Positions 11,346 through 19,777 of a stretch of DNA of 64,000 nucleotides are shown here, in pieces. Positions within the stretch are counted from its first letter, which is position 1; every line of letters begins with the position of its first letter. The notes beneath the pieces were generated by a model, which did not search any database, had not been told where the DNA came from, and worked only from the letters and a program-made list of their open reading frames with translations. This stretch comes from Roridomyces roridus (Eukaryota; Basidiomycota; Agaricomycetes; Agaricales; Mycenaceae). The DNA lies in contig JARKIF010000006.1 of NCBI GenBank assembly GCA_029378245.1, positions 1,798,001 to 1,862,000 of the forward strand, read 5' to 3'. Both the position numbers and the translations under genes were made by a program.

Positions 11346-11749
11346 GCTCCTTTGGCCAGCCAGTGTGTCTTCTGATTGTAAATGGACCACTTGGATTTCG
11401 GAAGTACAGTAGTGACGGTGGCGAACGGCGGCAGGTAAATACAGAGCATGAATACTGAGTCTTGTTGACTCCAATTGGTTCGAATTTGGTTCGAGTCCAG
11501 GCTGGGAGCTACCGTGGCGCCCATGGGCAGGGTAAAAGCCTTTTAGGCGATGACTTTGACTTGCGTTTCGACTGGGGAAATTCGTCAAATTAAAAGCTAA
11601 GTAATTTTCAAGAACGGCAGACTCCGGGGTCGATGTCGGATTGCCGCTCAAAATATGATCCCGGACCAATCGTCCGGATCTCTTTGTCAATCTTGTCTGT
11701 CTTTGTCTCCACCTTGTCTTTGTCTCCACCACGACGCACGCTGCATAGC

Positions 11750-12963
11750 ATGCTCAAAATGTCTGAGCTTGTTGCTCACATCATCTCCTCTCTCGAGACG
11801 GTGGACGACGTCTCCTCATGCGCTCTTGTCGCGCGCCGATGGACTCATCCCGCCCAATCACAACTCTTCTCCGAGGTTTGCGTCAGCGGACCATCAGTGC
11901 AGCTTCGCCCGCCGAGCCGCTTGTTGGAACTGTTCGGCCAGTCTCCCCATCTTGCGAGATTGGTGTCGGCACTGCTGATACACTCACTGGACGAGATCGA
12001 CCCAATCGAATTGGAGCGGCTCAGCAATATCGCATACCCACGCCTCATGCGACTCGAGTTCCAGGGCAGCACGCTTATATTGTCGTCTCAAACCCTGCCA
12101 TTCTTCCGCCGCATGCTGAGTAGACCGACGCTCACATCGGTCACGATGCGGTTTCAATTTTTCGAGGCTCAAGAACCCTGCCTTGACATGTGGAAGGACT
12201 GCTCGCGCAACATCCGCCATCTCGCGCTTGTGACATTTATCCCCAAATTCCACCATCCGGCGTCCTCCAAGTCCAAACGCATCGTGCTGGACTCTGTCAG
12301 CTGCCTGGGTGGCCTCTCAGCTTGGCTGGGCGACCCTCGGTGCCCGTTTGACGCATCGCAATTGAGGGCAATACAATGTAAATCTCTGGGCCCTTTGCCG
12401 CCCAATCTCCTGGAAGCAGCGCAGAACACCGTGGAGATTGTCTCGATCTACGTAAGCCCATCTCTGCTTCTTCGAATCTCCGCTCAACTATATTACTCAG
12501 GCGCCGGCCAGCGCATTCGATTCCAAAATAGACCTCTCTCCATTCACTCAAATCACCCAACTCGACCTCGCGTTTGGCACAAGCCTCCAGTGCGCCATTG
12601 AAGTCATCAAAACCATCTCTCACTCTGCGCGAAATCGCATTGTCGCGATACGATTCTTCCTCTTCGCCCTGAGGCCGGAGCCTTCGATCCGCGAGGACCT
12701 GGGTCGGTGGATGCCAGAGATCTTTGAATTGCTGCCCAAGCTGAAAATCTTGGTTATCGGCGGTGATGCTTGGATGCCGACCAGAATGAGGAACTTGGTG
12801 GAGCAATCGTCGCCTTTTCCGCCGGCAGTGGAAGTGCGGTGGGGTGAGTTGTACTTGTTGCTTTCTTATTTACGTGCTTCCAACTCATTTTTGTGGCTCG
12901 ACAGACTCCAGTGGTCAGTGTGAGACGAAGCGGATGTGGTACGCGTCGATTCGCGGGCTTTGA
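11750..12963 (+). CDS. F-box protein (three exons)
   Basis: Exons 11750-12451, 12501-12843 and 12905-12963 encode 367 residues; the introns are 49 bp (GTAAGC..CTCAG) and 61 bp (GTGAGT..GACAG). The N-terminus MSELVAHIISSLETVDDVSS followed by CALVARRWTHPAQSQLFSEV is a typical short fungal F-box. The remainder is leucine-rich (PHLARLVSALLIHSL, LPKLKILVIGG). The last small exon ends the protein with KRMWYASIRGL. The ATG at 11750 was chosen because the F-box begins there; 11759 is an alternative. It sits alone inside the repeat-rich 10.5-16 kb stretch and is not closely related to the F-box genes at 1.3 and 8.4 kb. Likely an SCF adaptor, substrate unknown. Confidence 0.78.
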
Positions 12964-13082
12964 ATATCTCCTGGTTTTGTTTTTAGAATTTCATTGTCTT
13001 GGATTCGTCTCCACTTCCGTCGCAAACTGTGTGTACAGTGAGCGGCCGCTCGTTGACTCGATTCTCATGCTGTCACTGGACG

Positions 13083-13132
13083 GTGGTTCAACTCCAGGTC
13101 CGGTTGTTCGTCTGACATTGTGTCGTCTTTTT
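13083..13132 (+). repeat. B-box-like module with oligo-T
   Basis: GGTGGTTCAACTCCAGGTC matches the family with two changes in the B-box core; TTTTT is at 13128-13132. Confidence 0.3.
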
Positions 13133-13352
13133 GAGTGGTGAATGGGGCTTCGAGAATGGATGGAGTTTTTTTTAAAAATGCTTCGAGGTAGGTGGGTCCA
13201 ATGTTCATAACCCTTGAAGCTTTCGACGCCTCACCGTTAGATTTTAAGACAGTCCCAAGTTGGCAAATTGCAAGGGACATTGAAGAACCACATCAACGGA
13301 CAAGACATGCGTTCACGCTTCAGTACATACTACAGGCATGTACACGGGAGGT

Positions 13353-13396
13353 CCTGGTTCGAATCCAGGTCCCTGTTGATTGGCCAAGACTCTATT
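13353..13396 (+). repeat. B-box-like module with short T run
   Basis: CCTGGTTCGAATCCAGG is a perfect 5-bp stem plus the loop TTCGAAT. It is flanked by GGAGGT on the left and TCCC on the right, which could lengthen the hairpin. TTTT follows at about 13393-13396. Confidence 0.4.
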
Positions 13397-13444
13397 TTGC
13401 TGCTTCGAACGGTCACGGTTAGCCACTGGGCCATTGTCCATTAT

Positions 13445-13578
13445 CACCGGGGGCAAAAGCAAGGGAACCTCCAAGGAGGCTTCCCTCAAAGAAACTGATT
13501 TCCATTTCTCCGAACAAAGGAAATTCGGCGTCCTTGAGGGAACCTTATCTTTGGGTTCGCTGGCTTTTGCCCGCCGTG
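13445..13578. mobile_element. Small TIR element (MITE), copy 1
   Basis: 134 bp with termini CACCGGGGGCAAAAGC and GCTTTTGCCCGCCGTG; the right terminus is identical to that of copy 2, the left one is diverged. Flanked by the 3-bp direct repeat TAT (13442-13444 and 13579-13581). The interior has further inverted-repeat segments (GGGAACCTCCAAGG..CCTTGAGGGAACC). Non-coding. CAC..GTG ends plus a 3-bp target duplication suggest a non-autonomous CACTA-like element; class assignment is inference. Confidence 0.65.
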
Positions 13579-13666
13579 TATATATCCAGTTTCATTGTCG
13601 TTACATACTAACTACATATACTACTGACCAAGAGCTGGGAGGTAGTACACCTGTCTAGCGATCTCA

Positions 13667-13721
13667 CCAGGTTCGGATCCAGGTTGGTTCATGACATAAC
13701 GCCGGTGTGACCTTCTTTTTT
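13667..13721 (+). repeat. B-box-like module type 1a with oligo-T
   Basis: CCAGGTTCGGATCCAGGTTGGTTCATGA, then TTTTTT at 13716-13721. The preceding 45 nt (AGAGCTGGGAGGTAGTACACC...) align with the type 1a copies at 14204 and 15211, so similarity extends well beyond the B-box. GACCAA at about 13627 can pair with TTGGTTC at the 3' side (one bulge), about 70 nt apart, which recalls a tRNA acceptor stem. Confidence 0.45.
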
Positions 13722-13762
13722 CGCGGCGTCAACGTTCGAAATGTGGCAAATATCCGTCCACA

Positions 13763-13876
13763 CACGGCGGGCAAAAGCCAGCGAACCCTTTATTTGGGTT
13801 CCCTGGAGTTCCTTTGTCCGGACAAAGGAAAAAGTGGGTTCATTGAGTGCGGGTTCGCTGGCTTTTGCCCGCCGTG
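13763..13876. mobile_element. Small TIR element (MITE), copy 2
   Basis: 114 bp with perfect 26-bp terminal inverted repeats: it begins CACGGCGGGCAAAAGC and ends with the exact complement. Flanked by the direct repeat ACA (13760-13762 and 13877-13879). The interior holds a second small palindrome (CCTTTGTCCGGACAAAGG). Non-coding. Same family as copy 1, 185 bp away. Confidence 0.75.
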
Positions 13877-14138
13877 ACAGGTGACTTTGGTGGAAATCTA
13901 TTCTGTTCTCGAATTTGAATCTTTTCTCGAATCCATCTCCATCTCCATCTCCGGATCCAGGGACCGGTGGGACGAGGTCTTTTGAAATTTGGGCTTCTCC
14001 GGGAAGATTGTAGACGTTGCCGTAGGTCGGTCCCTCTCATAATATGCCGGAGGCCTGTCTTGGCTTGTCGAACAGCTTGGATATATATTTATCCAATTAC
14101 ACATGTAGCCGGCTTGATTACTTTAGGTTAAAGCGGTG

Positions 14139-15143
14139 GGACTGTTGTAATACTGCCCACGGGTTGGGAGGTATGTGCAATCCAGCGAGGACATCTTCTG
14201 CAGCCTGGTTCGAATCCAGGTTGGGTCATGGCGTGAGGGTTACCGCACATTTTTGCTTGGTGGAACTGTGGTAAACCCATTAAGCGGTTGGATGAAGTGT
14301 CCCCACCTTCAGCATTGGTAACAGAGATCCATCGTGCAGGCAGAGTGCCAGATAGCTCTCAAATCCGTGGCCAGATGCAAACCACATTCAGACTGAAGCG
14401 CTGAAGTCAAGGAAACCGCTCGGCGACGGGTCCCGAGTCTGCCGGAGGGAACGATGTGATGTCGGTTCGATTCCGCATCGTGTTCATGTTCATACACTGT
14501 GCACCTTATTTTTTCGTCTCCCCTCAATCTTCCTAGCTTACCCAAACTTTCCTACGTTGCAATGATCCACCAAGTAGAAAAAATCGACATCGGTACAGCA
14601 TGGCATGATGTACATGTTCGCCTGCGACTCCTCCTGGTTCGAATCCAGGCTGGGGTTATGATACATGGTTGAATGGTGAAGTTTTTTTTTGATCACAGGA
14701 ACGAATGCAATGCGTCAAGCTTAAGCGTTGACTGAACCTTTGTTAGCAGAAGGTTTGGAATCTCTTTTACGGACAATACTAGTCTGGCTGTGAGTAGGAG
14801 GTACGTCTGATTCGCAGCCTGAATGCAGCTCAATGCAATACTTATTCAGGTCGAACAAGGCTTAGGGGAACTGACTTGCCGGCCGTAGAGCATTCAGTGG
14901 ACTCGGAGAACTTCGCCTGGGTTCGATTCCAAGGCGAGTCATGGGTAGTGTTGCCACGCATTTTTTTTTGCTTGCGTCTTCTCAAGGGCAAATGCACCTA
15001 TCTTACTTCTTCGAATAGCTAAGGCAGGGACCCGTTGACACTTGCAAGTCCGAGATGCGGGGAAACTGTTGTACTACTGACGAGGGGTTCGTGACGTACC
15101 CGTAAATTTTGCTGGTAGTTATCCAGTCAGAACTCCCGGCTGG
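14139..15143 (+). repeat. 1-kb tandem unit 1 with four T-arm-like modules
   Basis: First of two diverged direct copies, about 1005 bp apart. Each unit carries four B-box-like modules in the same order, each followed by an oligo-T run. Type 1a: 14204-14229, T5 at 14250. Type 2: 14461-14486, T6 at 14509. Type 1b: 14633-14660, T9 at 14682. Type 3: 14915-14941, T9 at 14961. Three carry a full GGTTCGA[AT]TCC core. In type 3, GACTTGC near 14872 pairs perfectly with GCGAGTC at 14934-14940, as in an acceptor stem, but the rest does not fold as a normal tRNA. The spacers are also shared with unit 2 (for example AATGCAATGCG and GTTGACTGAACCTTT). Function unknown; Pol III transcription is inferred from motifs only. 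Confidence 0.6.
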
Positions 15144-15965
15144 AATCGCTGTTGTAGTACTGCCGAAGGGTTGGGAGGTATGTACATACCTAGTCTGTCC
15201 GGCGATCCAACTTGGTTCGAATCTAGGTTGGGTCATGGATGCGGGGATATGCCAGACTTTTTTGCGTTGGAAATGTGGTAAATTCGTCGAAACTCCAGAG
15301 TGTTGGATCCAACAGAGAGTTGACTCAAGCCCGCCGAAGTCTACTCAACCTTGGTTGAAACAGCATGGGTCTGGTATACACATAGCGAGAGTCTGACTTG
15401 CAGCGTCCGCGCGTCACGCGTCAACCCAGGTATGTAGGGCGGTTCTCTGTGGAATGAACAGGTGTTGGTTCGATTCCGGATCGCGTTCATGAAAAAGGCC
15501 TCTGCCAGTGTTAACTTTTTACATCCACGGTTGAGAGGAGTCTTCAGAATTTGCTCAGATCGCTCCTTTCATCCACCAGGTGGAAAAGATCGAGAAGGCA
15601 CATCTGCGTGTTCCGTTTGTCCCAGGCTCCAAGCGAGTCACGGCTCCTGGTTCGAATCCAGGCTGGCTGATTATAGAATACTGAGATACGGTTTCTTTTA
15701 CTGGCAGGAACAAATGCAATGCGTTAACAGTTGACTGAACCTTTCTTACCAGAACTGTACATTGAATTGTTTGGAATGTCTTCTGCAGACAGTGATGAAT
15801 CCAACTCAAGACAATAGGCAGGTACTTATACTTACAGCCAGCTTGAAACCAAGCCAACTGACTTGGCTGCCGCAAAGCATTCAGAAAGTGGACTCTGCCT
15901 TGGTTCGATTCCTCGACGGGTCATGAACCACATATCGACATCTTTTTGACTCCCTTCTCATGCCA
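15144..15965 (+). repeat. 1-kb tandem unit 2 with four T-arm-like modules
   Basis: Second copy of the unit. Type 1a: 15211-15237, T6 at 15258. Type 2: 15465-15492, T5 at 15516. Type 1b: 15645-15670, T4 at 15696. Type 3: 15898-15926, T5 at 15943. The type 1a module can form a 12-bp hairpin (GATCCAACTTGG / CTAGGTTGGGTC with wobble pairs) capped by TTCGAAT. Module spacing is 254, 180 and 253 bp against 257, 172 and 282 bp in unit 1. The minus-strand frames that read PGFEPG here are artefacts of the repeat. Confidence 0.6.
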
Positions 15966-16056
15966 ATCCTCCAGGTGTAAATAGGATGAGATTATGTGCG
16001 TGAGTTCAACAAAAAATACAAGTGCATGTGTTCCCAAAGTCCAAAGATTCCATCCG

Positions 16057-17121
16057 TCATACCAACAAATCAGAAATGGAGCGGACGCTACACCTCTCCT
16101 GCTCCACCTCCATCTGTCCATTCCCACCCATCCTGCCCGCCGGAGCCGGCGTCCCCTTTCTCCTCTTCATCGGCGGCCCACCAACCAACGCATCCTCCGC
16201 GATCGGCTTCACCGCGTTGGGAGCCTCAAATTGAAGGAGGTAGACGGGCGGACGGACGACGCGTGCTGCTGTCGACGCAGCGAGACGCCGGCGTCGTTCG
16301 TAGTCGAATTCCTCGTCCGAGTCCAAGTCATCGGTGTGGGAGGAGGAGGATGCCGAGGAATTTGAGCAAACGGAGCGTGGGGGGCCTGGAGGGGCAAATG
16401 GCGAAGGCGAGTTGAGCGTGTCCGCCTCTTCGTGACACTTCCTCGTCCAAGTTACACAAGACGACGAAGCCGTTTGTTGCGGTGGCGGCTGTTGTTTCGG
16501 CTGCGCGGCAGGAGCAGCATTCTGCGCCTCGTATATCTCCCGCAACTTGCGTTTCAGCAATACACACTCGTTCCTGTGCATATCCCGTTCTGTACGCAGG
16601 CGCAGTGCACAATCGCGTGTGCGACGGGCAAAGGCGAGGAGGGTGGTGTTGGCGGAGGCGTGGGTCTCGGCCTGTTTTTGCCAAGCCGTGACGGAGGTTT
16701 GGAGGGCGGTGACATCGGGATTGGAGGGTGACGCTGCCGGCATGGAGCAGTCGGAGGAAGCAGGGCTGGTTTTGATGCCTAGGCCGTCGATGAATAAGGG
16801 CCGCAGGGTAGGCAGGATGTGTGGGCGCAAGTAAGGTGGGATGAGGTTCGGGTCCAAGTTCACTGTTTCTGAAATTAGAATCAACGCATCGGAAAGGCTT
16901 GCAGCAGACGCACTGATTGTGAAGTTGGATCTACACGTCGGACACGAATGCTTCGTCTTTGACGAGTTGGCAGAGTCTACTACCTGCCGGATACACTCCT
17001 GGCAAAAGACATGGCCTGCGATGATTTAGACTTTGGGTCGAGTTGCAAAAGACAAGGACGCACCACAAGGCAAGGCCACTGGACTCGAAAAACATTCGTA
17101 ACAGATACTGCAGGTGGGCAT
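16057..17121 (-). CDS. RING-finger protein, paralog of 3152-4206 (three exons)
   Basis: Exons 17121-17064, 17015-16914 and 16862-16057 encode 321 residues; the introns are 48 and 51 bp. The spliced product starts MPTCSICYECFSSPVALPCG, then HVFCQECIRQVV and HSCPTCRSNF, a complete C3HC4 RING. The next block (NLDPNLIPPYLRPHILPTLR), the helix (FARRTRDCALRLRTERDMHR) and the basic end (PPMKRRKG) match the first RING gene. The second intron's acceptor is ambiguous (two AGs 6 bp apart); the one giving the same phase as the paralog was used. Probable E3 ligase, target unknown. Confidence 0.8.
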
Positions 17122-19777
17122 TGGAGGCTGGTGATTTGAATAGAAAGCGGGTTGGAGAGTGAATCCCGGATCGACGTCGAGCGTCCTTATATCCGAGTGT
17201 CCATGCTGGAAGCATCTTCGACATGACCGACGACCTCCGGTAGCGTTTACCACTGTCCGATGGTGTCCGTGAGTGACCGGTTGACCGGGCGAAGGCCGAT
17301 GTGATCATGATGATTGTTACTCTTCTTGCGGAGATTAGCCGGGACATCAATTGATCGGAGTCGGTCATGGCTGACGGCGAGAATCGGCAGAAGACCGGCA
17401 TCCTGTCGGAGAGTCTAAATTGGGCGCTGGACTCAAGCGGACGAGCGGCGTATATGCGTCTTACAAAGCGACGAGAAACAGCTCAGACCTCCCACCAATG
17501 GCATGTAGGAACGGGGTTTCAATGAGATGCTAGTCGTCCTTGATACTATCTCATCTCGTGGCTTCGGAAAGTAAGGTGGACTCGATTAGTGCAGTCTGGG
17601 CACTAGCGGAGATCAGTGGACCTACACAGATTGTAGTTGCGAAAAGGATCTACGTTGGCGAAAATCGATGCCAAATGCAGGAGATTGTCGGGGGAGCGAG
17701 TTGATCGGTACTCGAACACACGGAGGCGTGCGTCTGCTGGAGGACGAAGGATGCACGAGCCACGCGCCAGTTGAAATCACCTGATCGCGAACCGGCACGG
17801 CAACTGATGATCCGGACACGTGCCTCTCTCTCATTTTTTCTCCTCTTCCGTCGTCTCCTCTGGATTCTGGGAGCCACATCCCGCTGGTTTTTGTCTTGAG
17901 CTTGCAACTCTCAGCAATGGGTGCTCAAACATTCACGGGCAATCCCCGGCCAGCATGCCAAGCCACGACCGAAGTTCCTTGCTAAGCTGATGACTCGTCT
18001 TGGCTGTTTTCTCGCACCTGGCAGGCTTCCACCGATTCTAAACGGACGCAAGCAAACTGAAGGGCTGGATTCCCATTCATGAACTCTCGGCCTTTTGGCG
18101 ATCATGGATCACGAAGAAAATACCTCGGGACGACTAAGCCTCCTCGGTCTTGTTGCGGTCTTGCGTTTTTTCACTCGCTCATACACCTCCCACATCATCC
18201 CAATCCTGCCAGTCGCCTTCTCTCGGGATGACCCGGAACAAGCCGCTTCCTCAAATCGTGTGCCTCTCCCCGGCGCTACGCGCGTTGCCTCTACGGAAAT
18301 TTCGCTCGTGCGCAATCAATTGAACCACAGCCTTATCCCCCATACAAGATCGTCGTCTATTTCAAGTCGTCAGCTACATACATCGATCAATTGCCTCAAA
18401 AAAGAACCTCGACTCGGACTTTATCGCATCGGAAGAACCTCTCGGCGACGCGTCATCCAATCCACGTGAGCTCTCAGCGCGCGGTTTGCGTCCGTCCTGT
18501 CCGTCTCCCTCCGTCCGGTAGAGCATGGACGTGGGCGGAGAGCATGCAGGAATAGGGATGTTCACAGGTCATTCGCCGGCTGCTGACCTCATATCTGGAT
18601 GTCAGTTACAACTTCACCGCGCGCATCGTCCGACGACCAAGGTCAATTTGAAAGTTGATAGTAGCAGTCATTTTACATTTTCACACTTTCACAGAACTCC
18701 GACTTCTCTCGGATTGACATAAGAATCTTTTGGTCTGGACTTTCGACGGCCCGTCAGCCCCCCGTTCACACGTTGCCTTGCCTTCGCATCCCATCGAACA
18801 GATGCTTACAGCGCGGGAAGCTCACTCAGTAAGGGATGTGTGTTCCAACGCTGCGGACCTCCAGCTGGGTGCGTAAAACACATGCGGCTTCAGCCGTGCA
18901 ACGGCGTGGAATCTAATCCATGGCAAACCGGTGCATTCTTCGATTCCCGGTGGGAGTCTGCCCTTGTTCGATATACGGCACTCTTTTTTTTAAAACGTCA
19001 CAGTTGCACAGATCCTCGTGTTACGTTCTTGCATGGTTTATCCGGGTGCGCGCTTGTTTTTCGTTCCTTGGTTTCTTGGGCTTAGATTTGCCTATTGCGG
19101 CCAGGTTCTCCCGGCGACGCGTGTTCCATTTTGAGTTTCACAACCACTTCCACCACGTTTATCATTCTGAGAAGAGGCTGTTCACGGAATTCGCTGTGCG
19201 TGCCACTTGTGTGAGTGTATCCCTTTTGGCAAACGACCGCAGCCTGGCCCACACGTGCTATTGGTTACTTGGCCTTGGTCGGGACTTTCCGTTCGATTTC
19301 TATGCACGGCCTCCGAACACGTGTTGCCCACGCCCCCTCTTCTTTCGTTTCTCTCTGCTGAAGTGACACTAGACGATCGTCCAATCTTATCCATGACGTT
19401 CAGAACAAAAGCAGTGGAGACATCGCTTACCGGCCACGTAAACGGCGGGACTCGGGGAAAAAACCCGGCAAGGTCATCCGGACCCCCGCTTTTGTTGATT
19501 CTACCTCAATTTCCCCCTGGTCCTCGTACAGAACCTGCATCCATCCCAATCGGCGCCGGTTGAGAAGCTCGGCGAGAGGTGGGAGGTGCGCATATATGCT
19601 CCGGGCCAAAAATCAGAGCTAGAGGCGCCCGACGTGGAGACAAGAGTTTCATCAGGCTGGTGCGCCCACAGAAGTGGGAAAATCTTGATATTGGCGCTCG
19701 CCTTGCCCGTATATGACTCGCCCTCTCCCTACTTGGCTGCCCCGCCTCCCCTTCCTTTCCCCACCCATCCCACCAGT
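17122..19777. other. 2.6-kb region without a confident gene
   Basis: Frames of 60-150 codons occur on both strands (for example 18095-18469 +, 18920-19366 +, 17622-17879 -), but none has a recognisable domain, and they overlap in several frames with no splice pattern I can defend. The last few hundred bases are the promoter of the forkhead gene, with a TATA-like GTATATGA near 19709, about 70 bp before the ATG. Confidence 0.4.

Larger units (their letters stand above)
9522..11749. other. Region without a confident gene; start of the T-arm-like array
   Basis: A 105-codon frame at 9776-10093 (+) has no recognisable motif. A short (TCCTA)n-like run is near 10295-10312. From about 10.5 kb onward, sequences related to GGTTCRANTCCAGG appear (10481-10496, 10884-10898, 11117-11134, 11294-11310, 11487-11505). 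The best of these are followed by a T run. Minus-strand frames here translate strings such as PGFEPR, an artefact of that motif, not protein. Confidence 0.4.
12964..14138. other. Non-coding stretch with array modules and two small inverted-repeat elements
   Basis: No gene is seen. It holds B-box-like modules at 13083, 13353 and 13667 and the two elements at 13445-13578 and 13763-13876, all listed separately. Open frames here run through these repeats and are not credible proteins. Confidence 0.5.

Noticed and set aside
11202..15875. Minus-strand ORFs with PGFEP / LEPGTN-type strings (11202-11732, 11270-11524, 15003-15236, 15555-15875)
   Set aside because: These strings are the reverse translation of GGTTCGAATCCAGG repeats; such ORFs are a known artefact of tRNA-derived repeats and have no other coding signal.
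14139..15965. A cluster of true tRNA genes
   Set aside because: T-arms are clear, but no module has a full set of D-arm, anticodon arm and acceptor stem at proper distances; only type 3 has a good acceptor stem.
11117..15965. CRISPR-like array
   Set aside because: Repeats are irregularly spaced, degenerate and of several types, in a eukaryotic genome with spliced genes.
18095..18469. 124-codon plus-strand ORF
   Set aside because: No domain, no splice context and overlapping frames of similar length on the other strand.
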